A DNA stretch of 64,000 nucleotides from Candidatus Sysuiplasma acidicola (GTDB lineage Archaea; Thermoplasmatota; Thermoplasmata; Sysuiplasmatales; Sysuiplasmataceae): NCBI GenBank assembly GCA_019721035.1, contig JAHEAA010000005.1, positions 62,001-126,000 on the forward strand, read 5' to 3'. Each line of letters starts with the position of its first letter. Position 1 is the first letter of the stretch. The position numbers and the translations under genes were made by a program. The notes under the pieces were generated by a model. The model had not been told where the DNA came from. It saw only the letters and a program-made list of their open reading frames with translations, and searched no databases. This document shows positions 1 through 8,398 of this stretch, one piece after another.

Positions 1-189
1 CGATCCGATAGTATTGTTATACCAGTTCTGCGTAGTGATTACTAGATTCAAATCATAAACACCATTGCCGGCTCCCGATGCACCGGCAAGGGGGCCGTAT
101 GAGAATAGAAAACCAGCAAAAATACCTGCGCCAAATACTATCACAACTATGAGTGCCAATGCCTTATCGAAATTGCCGAATATTTTCAT
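1..189 (-). CDS. Membrane-anchored extracytoplasmic protein, N-terminal part (cut by window edge)
   Basis: An open frame of 63 codons runs from an ATG at 189 off the left edge of the window, so only the N-terminus is visible. It begins with a short basic cytoplasmic stretch, then one hydrophobic helix (about residues 10-30, rich in V, I, F and G), then a Gly/Ala-rich linker and the start of a polar, beta-like segment (YDLNLVITTQNWYNNT). This is the layout of a signal-anchored exported protein. The beta-like segment beside Tat and oxidase genes would fit a small electron carrier such as a cupredoxin, but no copper ligand lies in the visible part, so the function is unassigned. A TATA-like box 26 bp upstream suggests a leaderless mRNA. 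Confidence 0.6.
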   Translation of the reverse strand, partial: MKIFGNFDKALALIVVIVFGAGIFAGFLFSYGPLAGASGAGNGVYDLNLVITTQNWYNNTIGS

Positions 190-210
190 GATTGACGATT
201 TACGGGTTCA

Positions 211-220
211 ACAATAAATA
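211..220 (-). promoter_or_regulatory. TATA box of the truncated membrane-anchored gene
   Basis: On the minus strand the sequence reads TATTTATTGT, centred about 26 bp before the ATG at 189. That is the normal distance from an archaeal TATA box to the transcription start, so the mRNA probably begins at or next to the start codon. Confidence 0.45.
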
Positions 221-369
221 CATTGTAACTCACATATAAGGCGAATATGCAATGAACGACCTGCCAGAGAGCGTGATGCAGACCGATCACCACATCTGCG
301 ACAGTCTTGTCGAAGCATTCTGTGTAGCATGCGCAGCCGTATCATAATGAGTATCAGTCACTCTGAGTA

Positions 370-402
370 TCGAAATACCACGTATTCGAAATGTCTATAA
401 GC
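370..402 (+). promoter_or_regulatory. Near-palindrome and TATA box upstream of tatA
   Basis: TCGAAATAC (370-378) and GTATTCGA (382-389) form an imperfect inverted repeat. It is followed directly by a TATA-like TCTATAAGC (394-402) that would place transcription start near 424, just ahead of tatA. A palindrome abutting a TATA box is a plausible regulator site, but it is short and imperfect. Confidence 0.35.
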
Positions 403-432
403 TGCGGCAGGTATAGAGCATCACTCGAGGTG

Positions 433-624
433 ATGGTGCTGATAGGAAACATGTGGGACTGGGCCATAGTAATAATCGTAGCACTCATTTTATTCGGCGG
501 TGCTAACAAGATACCGGATATGTTCAGGTCATTCGGTAAGGCAGCCGGTGAGTTCAAGCGTGGACAAATGGAAATACAGAAAGAGCTCGAGAAAGAAGTT
601 CAGGTTACAGCTGAAAAGAAGTGA
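433..624 (+). CDS. tatA: Sec-independent (Tat) translocase subunit TatA
   Basis: TatA oligomerises in the membrane to form the pore for folded, twin-arginine proteins. The product has the family plan: a short N-terminus, a single helix (WDWAIVIIVALILF), the hinge Gly-Gly, and an amphipathic helix with the conserved IPD/FRSFGKAAGEFK pattern, ending in a charged tail. It is about 63 residues, normal for archaeal TatA. The start at 433 gives the usual seven residues before the helix Trp; ATG 451 or GTG 436 are alternatives, and a GAGGTGAT ribosome-binding match lies at 427-434. TatC is encoded convergently 275 bp downstream. Tat substrates in an aerobe like this would include Rieske-type proteins. 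Confidence 0.88.
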   Translation: MVLIGNMWDWAIVIIVALILFGGANKIPDMFRSFGKAAGEFKRGQMEIQKELEKEVQVTAEKK

Positions 625-631
625 CATCCTT

Positions 632-716
632 CGCACGCTGCATGCGGTGACTTCCTGCGGAAGAATCCGTGACTGTTCGCGCTTCCGCGTGAGCAGCCCG
701 GGACCTCAGAGTCCCG
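632..716. other. Run of short hairpins between tatA and tatC
   Basis: This stretch holds four inverted repeats in a row: CGCA/TGCG (632-646), CTTCC/GGAAG with a 3-nt loop (651-663), CGCG/CGCG with a tetraloop (678-689) and CGGGAC/GTCCCG with a 6-nt loop (699-716). The last is the strongest. They lie between the convergent 3' ends of tatA and tatC and may form the tatA mRNA 3' end or belong to a small structured RNA. A T-rich run follows at about 790-825. No conserved RNA family was recognised. Confidence 0.35.
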
Positions 717-899
717 TCTGATCGTACGTTCACTACACAAGCTCGGATTCAGATGTGTCCCGCCATGCTGCCATTGCAAAGAGTTAGGCCCTGTGTTTTG
801 TTTGTCTTTCGCTTTCGTCCTGCCGTTAAAACTGGAGTCTTCCTACTCGCTTTTATAAAGGAGTTCCCAGCACTCATTCATTTTTGCCAATAGAGGCAC

Positions 900-1790
900 T
901 CAGATTTTCCCTTGTGATTCGACAGTTTCAACTTGTGAGGTCGCATTTTTCCTCGCCACACGCCGTGATGCGAGGGCACCTGCCGCATACAGTCCGGAGA
1001 GTGTGAGCCCGATTATAGTCTCAATCAGACCGCCAGTAACTCCGGGAGAAATGAGCAGGGCAATGATAAATGATGCAAGTATGCCCATTCTCCAATTCTC
1101 CTTCCAAACCTCCGGCCCGACAAAATTGAATTTCGTCAGAGTAACCATAACTATCGGCAGCTCGAATGCCAAACCAAACGAGAATAGGAAGCCGACGATG
1201 AGGGCCACGAGCGATTTAAAACTGATGGTTGCCTGGATGCCCAGCGAAATCATGTACAGTTTCACCACTACCAGGATTACCGGTATGATCACAAAATAAG
1301 CGAAAGCTGCCCCTGAAATGAATAGAAGAAAAGCAGGAATGATCACCAACTTGAGCTGGTTCTTCTCGTGACCATACAGCGCAGGGGAGATAAACTTCCA
1401 CATTTCGGTCAAAATTACAGGCATAGAGATTGCCACACTGAACAGAAGCGATACCTGCATGGAAGAGAGTATTGGGTCGAAGACATTGACATTCAGTACC
1501 ACGACGCCTTTCGGCACCTCATGAGTTATGAAGTACCGCAGTGCGAGAGTGGAAAAACTGTTCAGAAATGACGGCACGACGATCGGTATCCTTGTAATGG
1601 TGAAAGCACCAAACAAAGGGAGAGCTATGTGCGTAGGCGACACAGACACAGATGAAGGACCGAAAAACATGAAAAAAGCGGTGAAAAGCAGAATGGTGAA
1701 TAAAATGCGCCTTAGACGCGAAGCAAGTTCCTGCAGATGATCCAGAAGCGGCGTCAGGGGACTGGGCTCTTTTGCTGCACCTTCATTCAT
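900..1790 (-). CDS. tatC: Sec-independent (Tat) translocase subunit TatC
   Basis: TatC is the twin-arginine signal receptor of the Tat translocase. The N-terminus carries the family signature SPLTPLLDHLQELASRLRR, followed by six hydrophobic segments and the conserved FISPALYGHEK and LAFELPIV regions; the second corresponds to the conserved F-E-x-P motif. The protein is 296 residues with a large extracytoplasmic insertion between the first two helices, longer than the usual 240-250. The ATG at 1790 was preferred over an upstream TTG (1817) because a TATA-like CTATAAAG at 1818-1825 would start transcription close to 1796. It is convergent with tatA, so the two are separately transcribed. Confidence 0.93.
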   Translation of the reverse strand: MNEGAAKEPSPLTPLLDHLQELASRLRRILFTILLFTAFFMFFGPSSVSVSPTHIALPLFGAFTITRIPIVVPSFLNSFSTLALRYFITHEVPKGVVVLNVNVFDPILSSMQVSLLFSVAISMPVILTEMWKFISPALYGHEKNQLKLVIIPAFLLFISGAAFAYFVIIPVILVVVKLYMISLGIQATISFKSLVALIVGFLFSFGLAFELPIVMVTLTKFNFVGPEVWKENWRMGILASFIIALLISPGVTGGLIETIIGLTLSGLYAAGALASRRVARKNATSQVETVESQGKI

Positions 1791-1924
1791 GCCGTGACGG
1801 CTAAGCAAGGCGGTCAACTATAAAGATATTCAAGGAGTGTGAGGAGTTGGCAATGTCAGAAGCCGGTTAACCAGACTTGCCATGGCGAAAGGATGAACCA
1901 TCCGCAGAGCCCGTCTGTGGCCAA

Positions 1925-2518
1925 TCATGTCGGTTCTCTGAGTATGGCGCCTATGTGCCTGACATGACTGTAAACAACAAAGGCAACAACCACATTCATG
2001 AAAAACACCATTGCGATGCCAAGCATCACAAACTGAAACGGCGGGTAAGGAGAAAGAGGTATGTCCGCATGAGAGTAGATCCTCGGCAGAACAAGGAACA
2101 TTACCGATAGACCCGTATCTGCAAGGACCCAGAGCCCCAGAAGAGCGGATTTTGCCTTTGATGACAAGGAGTTGACCGCCGAACCTGCAACAAGTCCTGC
2201 TGTGAACAGCGAAAGTTCTTCGATCAATCTGAAAAAGGGGAGGGCGCCGGACAGGGCAAATGGTATCGGAAGATGCCAGTAGACGGACACTATACTTACA
2301 GGTAGCATTGCCAACCGCGGAATTTTCACCATTCCGTAAGTAATGACAAATCCTGCGATAAACAAAGCATAGTGGGAGAACATGAATACCAGTGCATTCC
2401 GGTATTCTGACGACTCGATGTACGGATTGACGAAGGAGACTAGAAGGACAGCAGATATGACAAATCTCGCGATAAAGCTCCTACTCTGCCTTTTCAGCAT
2501 TCGACGCACGTAACGCAC
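1925..2518 (-). CDS. Multispanning membrane protein, DUF1404-like
   Basis: The product is about 197 residues with four to five hydrophobic helices and a short basic N-terminus. Histidines sit at helix ends (FSHYALF, VYWHLP, YSHADIP, YSHVRH), a pattern reminiscent of the archaeal DUF1404 group found beside terminal oxidases, but this is a weak resemblance. It lies downstream of another membrane protein on the same strand (50-bp gap), so co-transcription with the polyferredoxin genes is likely. The start is uncertain: GTG 2518 or ATG 2500. Function unknown; a cofactor-binding or assembly role in the respiratory cluster is inference from position. Confidence 0.65.
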   Translation of the reverse strand: MRYVRRMLKRQSRSFIARFVISAVLLVSFVNPYIESSEYRNALVFMFSHYALFIAGFVITYGMVKIPRLAMLPVSIVSVYWHLPIPFALSGALPFFRLIEELSLFTAGLVAGSAVNSLSSKAKSALLGLWVLADTGLSVMFLVLPRIYSHADIPLSPYPPFQFVMLGIAMVFFMNVVVAFVVYSHVRHIGAILREPT

Positions 2519-2568
2519 ATCACTACTTCAAAAATGTGCCGGATGGTTTCGATTAACATCACAAACAC

Positions 2569-3399
2569 TCACTTTATATCGCCGGAAACAGTTAGAAACT
2601 CGAACTGCCTCAGGCCGACAGCCAACAGCACGATCACTGAAACAGGCAGCAGATAATAGAGTACGTTCAGCACATCTACCCACATAGGCACGAGGAGTAT
2701 TGATGATGCGAGAGGAGTAAAATCGAGAAAGATGCCCGGAAGAGAAATGCAGCATGAGGCACCGCCAATAACTGCAATCAGGGGATACATAACAGAGCCG
2801 CCGGCCCTTCTTATGAGACCTGCATAGCGTGACAGCCTTTCGAGATGCACTATAACGAGTACGGCGATTATTATTGCAGAACAGAATGAGAAAAGAGTCA
2901 GTTCGATGCCGTAGAAAGGTGGCATAAACATCACAATACTTGGGCTTAGAGTCATTTGTATAAGCGCGTTGAACAGTGTGTGAGGATAAAATGAGCTGCC
3001 CAGCTGAATGAAAACAAGCTGACCAACATTGTAGCCGGGCTGCCCGAAGATAGAGACGAGTATCCTCTCCAGGACCAGTCCGTAAATAAGAAGATGTATG
3101 ACCAGATATGAGGGGAACAAAATCTTCGCCCACAGCCTGTGTCTCAGAATTCCCAGGAACGCAAAGAAAGCATTCCTTAAAACGAGTCCAAAAACCAGTA
3201 TCAGGACGAGCGCCCAGAAGATAACCGAAATGACAGATGCAAGAATTAACGCCCCAACAGCAGATGAGGAATTGCCTGGAACAATCTGCAGCGTGACTAA
3301 CCAGTAGGCGAGAACGGAGACAAAGATGAGCGTGACGATTGCAATAAGCCGAGAATAATCGTTCCTGAGAGACTCCCTGATTGCATTCACCGAGTTCAA
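2569..3399 (-). CDS. Uncharacterised seven-helix membrane protein with a Gly-Gly-Ala-Ser-Cys-Cys motif
   Basis: About 276 residues with seven or so hydrophobic segments. Near residue 218 there is a striking GGASCCISLPG motif in a helix start, a possible metal or disulfide site. I do not recognise a family. Translation is coupled to the polyferredoxin upstream: its TGA overlaps a TTG start as TTGA (3396-3399), with GTG 3390 as an alternative. The overlap suggests that the two proteins are made together and probably form one membrane complex. Confidence 0.65.
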   Translation of the reverse strand: MNSVNAIRESLRNDYSRLIAIVTLIFVSVLAYWLVTLQIVPGNSSSAVGALILASVISVIFWALVLILVFGLVLRNAFFAFLGILRHRLWAKILFPSYLVIHLLIYGLVLERILVSIFGQPGYNVGQLVFIQLGSSFYPHTLFNALIQMTLSPSIVMFMPPFYGIELTLFSFCSAIIIAVLVIVHLERLSRYAGLIRRAGGSVMYPLIAVIGGASCCISLPGIFLDFTPLASSILLVPMWVDVLNVLYYLLPVSVIVLLAVGLRQFEFLTVSGDIK

Positions 3400-5453
3400 T
3401 CACGCTTCCCCCCAATCTTCAGAATGAGACTGTGGCGCTTTTCCGATTGCTTCGATCTGAGCCAGTCCCTGAACCAGTTTCTGACATCGTAGAAGAAGAT
3501 GTTATCCACTGGGCATGCTGAAGCACATTCACCCACACCTATACACTTATAACTCCTGAATTCGCCCTTGCCGATGAAACTTCCTGGCATGGCTGTGAGA
3601 CCGACCGGGCAGGCATTTGTACAGTCTTTTGTTTTGCAGTTGACACAGGCAATGGGATCTTTCACTTTGAGTTTCCAGAATCCGAGTCTGCCAACGAACT
3701 GATTGAACATACCCCAGTGGCATACGCCGGTGGTGACGCAACCATATGTTCCGAAGTAGGGTATTGAAATAAAAATAACATACCAGAGGAAATTGAAGTA
3801 AAAAACGTATATAAAGACAATAGGATCCACTCCAAACAGGCTCACATGAATCACACCGACTGATGTCAGATATGAAAGGAGGACAGCAATGAAAATTGAA
3901 GACCAGACGAGTGAAGCGGTAACGACATAAAGTCTGGACATCGTATTTCGCCGCACTTTCTTCGCTATTTTGGAGGATTTGCCGAATTCCTTCATCGAGT
4001 CGTAAAACGTTCCCTGGTACATCAGCGCGGCCGTACAGAACAGTGAGCACACCTGCCTTCCACCGAAGAAAAAGGAAAGAATGCCGCTTATCAGATAAGT
4101 TCCTGCCATGGCTGCAAGAAGTGCGGGAGCGAATGCTCCAGAGGTACCGACACCCATACTCCACCCGAGGAACGGAATGGTGGACAGCGTGTCTCCGGGT
4201 ATCAGGAAGAACGGAATGAGGACACTGTACACCGAATAGGCAACGACCACAAGAGCCAGTCTGATCTTTGTCTCAATCTGATGCACCTTCCCTATCTGAA
4301 AAATAACAAGCGCCCCCATTTCGGCACCCATCATCACGTAGAACCATACGGAACCGGTGATCAGACCAACGTACTCTATGAAGTCGAAAAGCAGGGCAGG
4401 TATTGCCAAAACCATATTATGCCCGATGACGGCAGTGCCTACGTGCGAAAGAAAAACAGAGCCGAAGAACTGGACATCAAGCAGGCCAGCCATGAAGTAT
4501 TCGCCGGCAAATATCAGGCTGAGCAGAATGAAAGCCCATGAAGGTCGGGTGAGCCATACCATAGCATCTTTCTTTGCAAATGCGTCCGCGTTCAGAATAG
4601 CGCCGAAATAAAGTATCATCTCGGCAATAACCGAAAGCGTCAACGGAAACAAGCCGCCTCCTGCAGACCAGTAAAAGAGGGAAGCCATCATAAAAACATA
4701 AATGCCAAGCAGAAGCATGATGTAATTCGAAATCGGGATTTTCAGATTGCGATTTTTGTACAGATAATCGAAGAGATAGATGAAAAGGAACAACATTGCG
4801 ACGCTGCCCGCATACACTCCGAATTTGCTTCCGTGAAACGGTATGAGCGCAGTAGGAAGAAGGAACATAAAGACAGATTGGAACGAAACTATGATCCTCA
4901 TTTCCATCGGCATCCGCTTCCTGAAGTAGAAGAGTGATGCCAACATCTCGGCAGACATTGTGAACGTGAACCAGTAGGAATTGACGGAAGCATTCAGGAC
5001 ATTGATGATCGTAATCAGTGATATGGAATGAGCCTTCGCAGCGACGGTGCCCGATATCATTGAAAAGGCCCATCCCATTAAAATCTCATTCACAAGAACG
5101 AGAGAAATAACGGACATCCTGTACGCCGTCAGGAGTCTTGCTGCAGGACTCGAAAGCGCACCGGCGGTTGTATCCATATTCGCGCCACCTTGCATCGTTA
5201 TGAAAGAATAAAGGATGGCTCCGATTCCGGCCATCATGACTGTGAAGTTCAGGGCTGCTGAAAATTCAATTGATTCGATAGTCGGATCGTTGACATAAAC
5301 GGCGATGCTAGCAATCATTGCGGCCATCATGCCTAAAACGAAAAGGACGAAAGAGAAGCCTACGCGCTCCCTCATTCTTGAGGACCATTTCACGCTTATC
5401 GCGATGAATAACACCATGAGGGCGGCGATTGGCCACAGAATGATTTCGAACAT
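3396..5453 (-). CDS. Membrane polyferredoxin (multi-helix protein with C-terminal Fe-S domain)
   Basis: A 685-residue protein with about 14 hydrophobic helices followed by a ferredoxin-like domain. The first cluster motif is C603-x2-C-x4-C-x3-CP. The second reads C637-x5-C643-x3-C647-P, with Val where the second Cys of a standard 4Fe-4S motif would be, so it may hold a 3Fe-4S or an unusually ligated cluster. The order of membrane domain then ferredoxin domain recalls NapH/NosR-like electron-transfer proteins, but the membrane part is far larger. The ATG at 5453 was chosen because a TATA-like element lies near 5485; an in-frame ATG at 5477 is possible. It is divergent from the cytochrome oxidase genes and coupled to the next membrane gene. 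A quinol- or ferredoxin-linked membrane redox role is inferred. Confidence 0.75.
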   Translation of the reverse strand: MFEIILWPIAALMVLFIAISVKWSSRMRERVGFSFVLFVLGMMAAMIASIAVYVNDPTIESIEFSAALNFTVMMAGIGAILYSFITMQGGANMDTTAGALSSPAARLLTAYRMSVISLVLVNEILMGWAFSMISGTVAAKAHSISLITIINVLNASVNSYWFTFTMSAEMLASLFYFRKRMPMEMRIIVSFQSVFMFLLPTALIPFHGSKFGVYAGSVAMLFLFIYLFDYLYKNRNLKIPISNYIMLLLGIYVFMMASLFYWSAGGGLFPLTLSVIAEMILYFGAILNADAFAKKDAMVWLTRPSWAFILLSLIFAGEYFMAGLLDVQFFGSVFLSHVGTAVIGHNMVLAIPALLFDFIEYVGLITGSVWFYVMMGAEMGALVIFQIGKVHQIETKIRLALVVVAYSVYSVLIPFFLIPGDTLSTIPFLGWSMGVGTSGAFAPALLAAMAGTYLISGILSFFFGGRQVCSLFCTAALMYQGTFYDSMKEFGKSSKIAKKVRRNTMSRLYVVTASLVWSSIFIAVLLSYLTSVGVIHVSLFGVDPIVFIYVFYFNFLWYVIFISIPYFGTYGCVTTGVCHWGMFNQFVGRLGFWKLKVKDPIACVNCKTKDCTNACPVGLTAMPGSFIGKGEFRSYKCIGVGECASACPVDNIFFYDVRNWFRDWLRSKQSEKRHSLILKIGGKRD

Positions 5454-5763
5454 TATCAGTCCACAATTCAGGCTCATTCAGATAAGCTTACCGCACGTGT
5501 GTCGCTCCACAATACACCGAAACCTGCTGCACCGGACTATCCGCAAGTCGTTCGCCATTCGCTGCATCAACACGACTCTCGAGCAGGAAACAGATAGCGG
5601 CAATTGTGTGGTGCTCCAATCAATCACACTTTAGCCGGAGATTAAGCGTCTGCGAAAGCATCGTTGCTCCCAATAAAGTTTTTATCCTATATGGCAGTTG
5701 AGGAAATTCAACCTTCAAAACAGACGAATGAACCAACTATTACTTCAGGGGTTAAAGGAATTG
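5454..5763. promoter_or_regulatory. Divergent promoter region between polyferredoxin and oxidase operons
   Basis: About 310 bp separate the two divergent start codons. Toward the oxidase a TATA-like GTTTTTATCC sits at 5678-5687, giving a predicted start near 5707. Toward the polyferredoxin a weaker TAAGCTTATC lies at 5481-5489. A GTGTG/CACAC pair flanks 14 bp around 5606-5630. No gene was recognised in between. Confidence 0.4.
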
Positions 5764-8184
5764 ATGGGACACGGTTATAAGGATGAAGCATCTCCGATGA
5801 AGGCTCAGTTGAAGAGATGGCTGTTCACTACAAACCACAAGGACATAGGAATACTGTACCTGTTTACTTCGTTGATCTTCTTCTTCTTCGCGGGCGCCCT
5901 GGCGCTTGTGATGAGAACCCAGCTGTATGTGCCCAACAATACGCTTGTTAATGCGTACTACTACAATCAGCTGGTCACTACACACGGGCTGCTGATGGTT
6001 TTCTTTTTCATCAGTGCATTTGCTTTTTCTTTTGCCAACTATGTCGTCCCGATTCAGGTTGGCGCAAAAGATATGGCTTTCCCGAGATTGAACGCACTGA
6101 GTTACTGGCTCTATTTGTTTGCAGGCATTCTGTTCATAACTGGCTATGCTATGCCTGGAGGCAACATAGCCGGGGGATGGACAATTTACCAGCCGCTCAA
6201 CCAGATAAGATACTCACCCCAGGCCGGAGAGAATGCGGCCATACTCGCGCTGATAGTTCTTTCTATTTCGGTCATCGTAAGCACGGTAAACTTTGCTGTG
6301 ACAATCGCACTGAAGAGAGCCAAGGGATATCGCTGGATAGATCTCCCAATGTTTACCATATCCATAATGTTCACAATAATGATGATGTGGATGGCTTTTC
6401 CAATCTTCGCCCTAGATCTCGGGCTGCTGTTCATTGGCCGTGTGATCGGCGCTTCCGTGCTGCTGTCGCCAGTCGGCGGAGCTCTCCTGTGGCAGCATTT
6501 GTTCTGGTTCTTCGGACATCCGGAAGTCTACATTGTTTTTCTGCCTGCACTGGGTATAATGTATGACGTATCCAGCCTGTTTTCCGGAATGCCAATCTAC
6601 ACCAAGAAACTCATGATAGGTGCATTCGCAATTGAGACACTGATGAGCCTGACGGTGTACATGCACCACATGTTTATGACCGGCACGAATTTGTTCTGGC
6701 TGAATTTTGCGAACGTGAATACACTGATAATAGGTATTCCTGCAGGAGTGCTTGTCCTTGGAGAATTGACTACTAAGATTAAGGGCACATTCAGACCGGA
6801 GACTCCGGCGCTCTTCACAGTAGGAGGAGTGATAGCATTCATCATAGGAGGTGCCAGCGGAATATTCCTGGCAAACATTGCCCTGGACTCGGGGTTTAAC
6901 GGGAACTACCCGGTTGTTGGACATTTCCACTATATTTTTGCGGGCACCATACTCTTCGGCATCTACTCGGGCCTGTACTACTGGTTCCCGAAAATGTTTG
7001 GCAGGATGTACAGCGAGAAACTGGGAAAGCTTCATTTCGTAGCTTCGTTCGTTGGTCTAAACCTCCTGTACTTCCCGATGCTGGCGCTTATCAACATGCC
7101 CAGAAGATACTACACATATCCTGCAGGGCTCGGCTTCACATCACTTAATCAGCTTGCAACCATAGGATCGTATATCTTTGGTTTCGCACAGCTCATTGTC
7201 ATAATCAACATAATTTACTCCATTAAACGCGGTAAACCTGCGAGCGACAATCCCTGGGGAGGGTGGTCATATGAATGGCTCATACCGACACCGCCGCCGG
7301 AGTTCAATTTTGACGGCGTTCCCGTCGTTCAGGGTGACAGGTTGCTCATATTGCCTGAGGTTGCAGGCGCTTCGGAAACTGAGCACCACGGCGGCGGACA
7401 TCTCAGCCCATGGCCATTCGCTCTTTCCCTCGGCATTTTCGTATCCTTGTTTGGTCTCACATTATATACATATTTCAGCGGGATCTATAACCTGGTTATA
7501 GGCCTTGGACTCATGATATTTTCCATTGCTGTTATCGGATGGTTCAACGACGACTATCACGATTATTTCCCCGTAGTGGAAAGGGATGACGACCCTAACA
7601 AAGAAACATGGCCCTTCAGGAATATGGACAGCAAGAGACTTGGAATGTGGGTTTTCATCACCGGCGACATGTTTATGTTCTTCGCGATGATCGGTGCTGC
7701 ATTATTCGTAATCTGGCAATCTCCATACTTCTCCTCACCGTTGCCGAAACCGCTTGTAGACATGACAACACTGGGGGTAAGCATAGTTGTCCTCGGAGGC
7801 AGCATCGTGAGCCTTTATGCCGCACACAGGGGGGTCAGAAGTGACAACAAAGATATGACCGTCGGCGGACTCGTGCTCACAATAATATTTGCATTGATAT
7901 ACCTGGGATATACGATGTCAAATTGGAGTCAACTTGCTGCTTCCGGAAATGGCATTTCAAACATAGCAGAGAGTCCGTTGTTGTCGGTATTCTATGATGC
8001 AGGAATAGTCCACATGATGCACATCATAGCAGCAATTGCATTGCTAATATACTTCCTTATCAAGGGACTGAACGGTAAACTGACAAGCAAAATGAACTCG
8101 CCGAGCATAGCCGCATTGCTCTATTTCTGGGGCCTTATCGCAGTCATGGGAATTCTGCTTAACGGGGCGTTTGCGATGGCGTAA
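5764..8184 (+). CDS. Haem-copper oxidase, fused subunit I + III
   Basis: This is the catalytic subunit of a proton-pumping terminal oxidase, with subunit III fused behind subunit I as in SoxM-type enzymes. Subunit I signatures are complete: TTHG (low-spin haem His), GHPEVY (CuB His, the proton-channel Glu and the cross-linked Tyr of A-type enzymes), VYMHHMF (CuB His pair) and GHFHY (haem ligands). The C-terminal 200 residues begin with WPFRNMDSKRLGMWVFITGDMFMFF and have the subunit III helices. ATG 5764 has an AAAGGA sequence just upstream; ATG 5728 and 5797 are alternatives, and the conserved region starts at KRWLFTTNHKDIG. It heads an operon with the small subunit and subunit II. Confidence 0.95.
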   Translation: MGHGYKDEASPMKAQLKRWLFTTNHKDIGILYLFTSLIFFFFAGALALVMRTQLYVPNNTLVNAYYYNQLVTTHGLLMVFFFISAFAFSFANYVVPIQVGAKDMAFPRLNALSYWLYLFAGILFITGYAMPGGNIAGGWTIYQPLNQIRYSPQAGENAAILALIVLSISVIVSTVNFAVTIALKRAKGYRWIDLPMFTISIMFTIMMMWMAFPIFALDLGLLFIGRVIGASVLLSPVGGALLWQHLFWFFGHPEVYIVFLPALGIMYDVSSLFSGMPIYTKKLMIGAFAIETLMSLTVYMHHMFMTGTNLFWLNFANVNTLIIGIPAGVLVLGELTTKIKGTFRPETPALFTVGGVIAFIIGGASGIFLANIALDSGFNGNYPVVGHFHYIFAGTILFGIYSGLYYWFPKMFGRMYSEKLGKLHFVASFVGLNLLYFPMLALINMPRRYYTYPAGLGFTSLNQLATIGSYIFGFAQLIVIINIIYSIKRGKPASDNPWGGWSYEWLIPTPPPEFNFDGVPVVQGDRLLILPEVAGASETEHHGGGHLSPWPFALSLGIFVSLFGLTLYTYFSGIYNLVIGLGLMIFSIAVIGWFNDDYHDYFPVVERDDDPNKETWPFRNMDSKRLGMWVFITGDMFMFFAMIGAALFVIWQSPYFSSPLPKPLVDMTTLGVSIVVLGGSIVSLYAAHRGVRSDNKDMTVGGLVLTIIFALIYLGYTMSNWSQLAASGNGISNIAESPLLSVFYDAGIVHMMHIIAAIALLIYFLIKGLNGKLTSKMNSPSIAALLYFWGLIAVMGILLNGAFAMA

Positions 8185-8199
8185 AATGGAGGGATGCAA

Positions 8200-8376
8200 A
8201 TGACAGTCCAAGAGACAGATGAAACAATGGGAAACGAAAACGTGGAAAAGGATGCACCGGGTCGCAGATCGTTTGAGATTACCGACAATCTCGTGATTTT
8301 GCTGCTGATAGTGTTTACAGTAATAATCGGCGCATGGTGGTTCCTCAACCTGTACATGGGAAGGTGGATTCACTGA
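8200..8376 (+). CDS. Small single-helix membrane protein of the oxidase operon
   Basis: A 58-residue protein with an acidic, polar first half and one C-terminal helix (LVILLLIVFTVIIGAWWFL) ending in RWIH. It lies 15 bp after subunit I+III and 22 bp before subunit II on the same strand. Its size and topology fit a small accessory subunit (subunit IV-like) of the haem-copper oxidase; no family signature was recognised. ATG 8200 is preferred over ATG 8194 because GGAGGG at 8188-8193 is then properly spaced. Confidence 0.7.
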   Translation: MTVQETDETMGNENVEKDAPGRRSFEITDNLVILLLIVFTVIIGAWWFLNLYMGRWIH

Positions 8377-8398
8377 CAAACTGGAGTGTGAACGAGTC

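Noticed and set aside
2528-3415. Long minus-strand frame in a different phase across the seven-helix protein gene.
   Set aside because: Cys/Arg/Ser-rich with no hydrophobic pattern; it is a shadow of the membrane protein, which has coherent helices and coupling to its neighbour.
5691-5780. A 29-codon open frame beginning with ATG and overlapping the oxidase subunit I start, with protein-like residues (MAVEEIQPSKQ).
   Set aside because: Its ATG lies only a few bases after the TATA box (5678-5687), upstream of the expected transcription start near 5707, so it is probably not in the mRNA.
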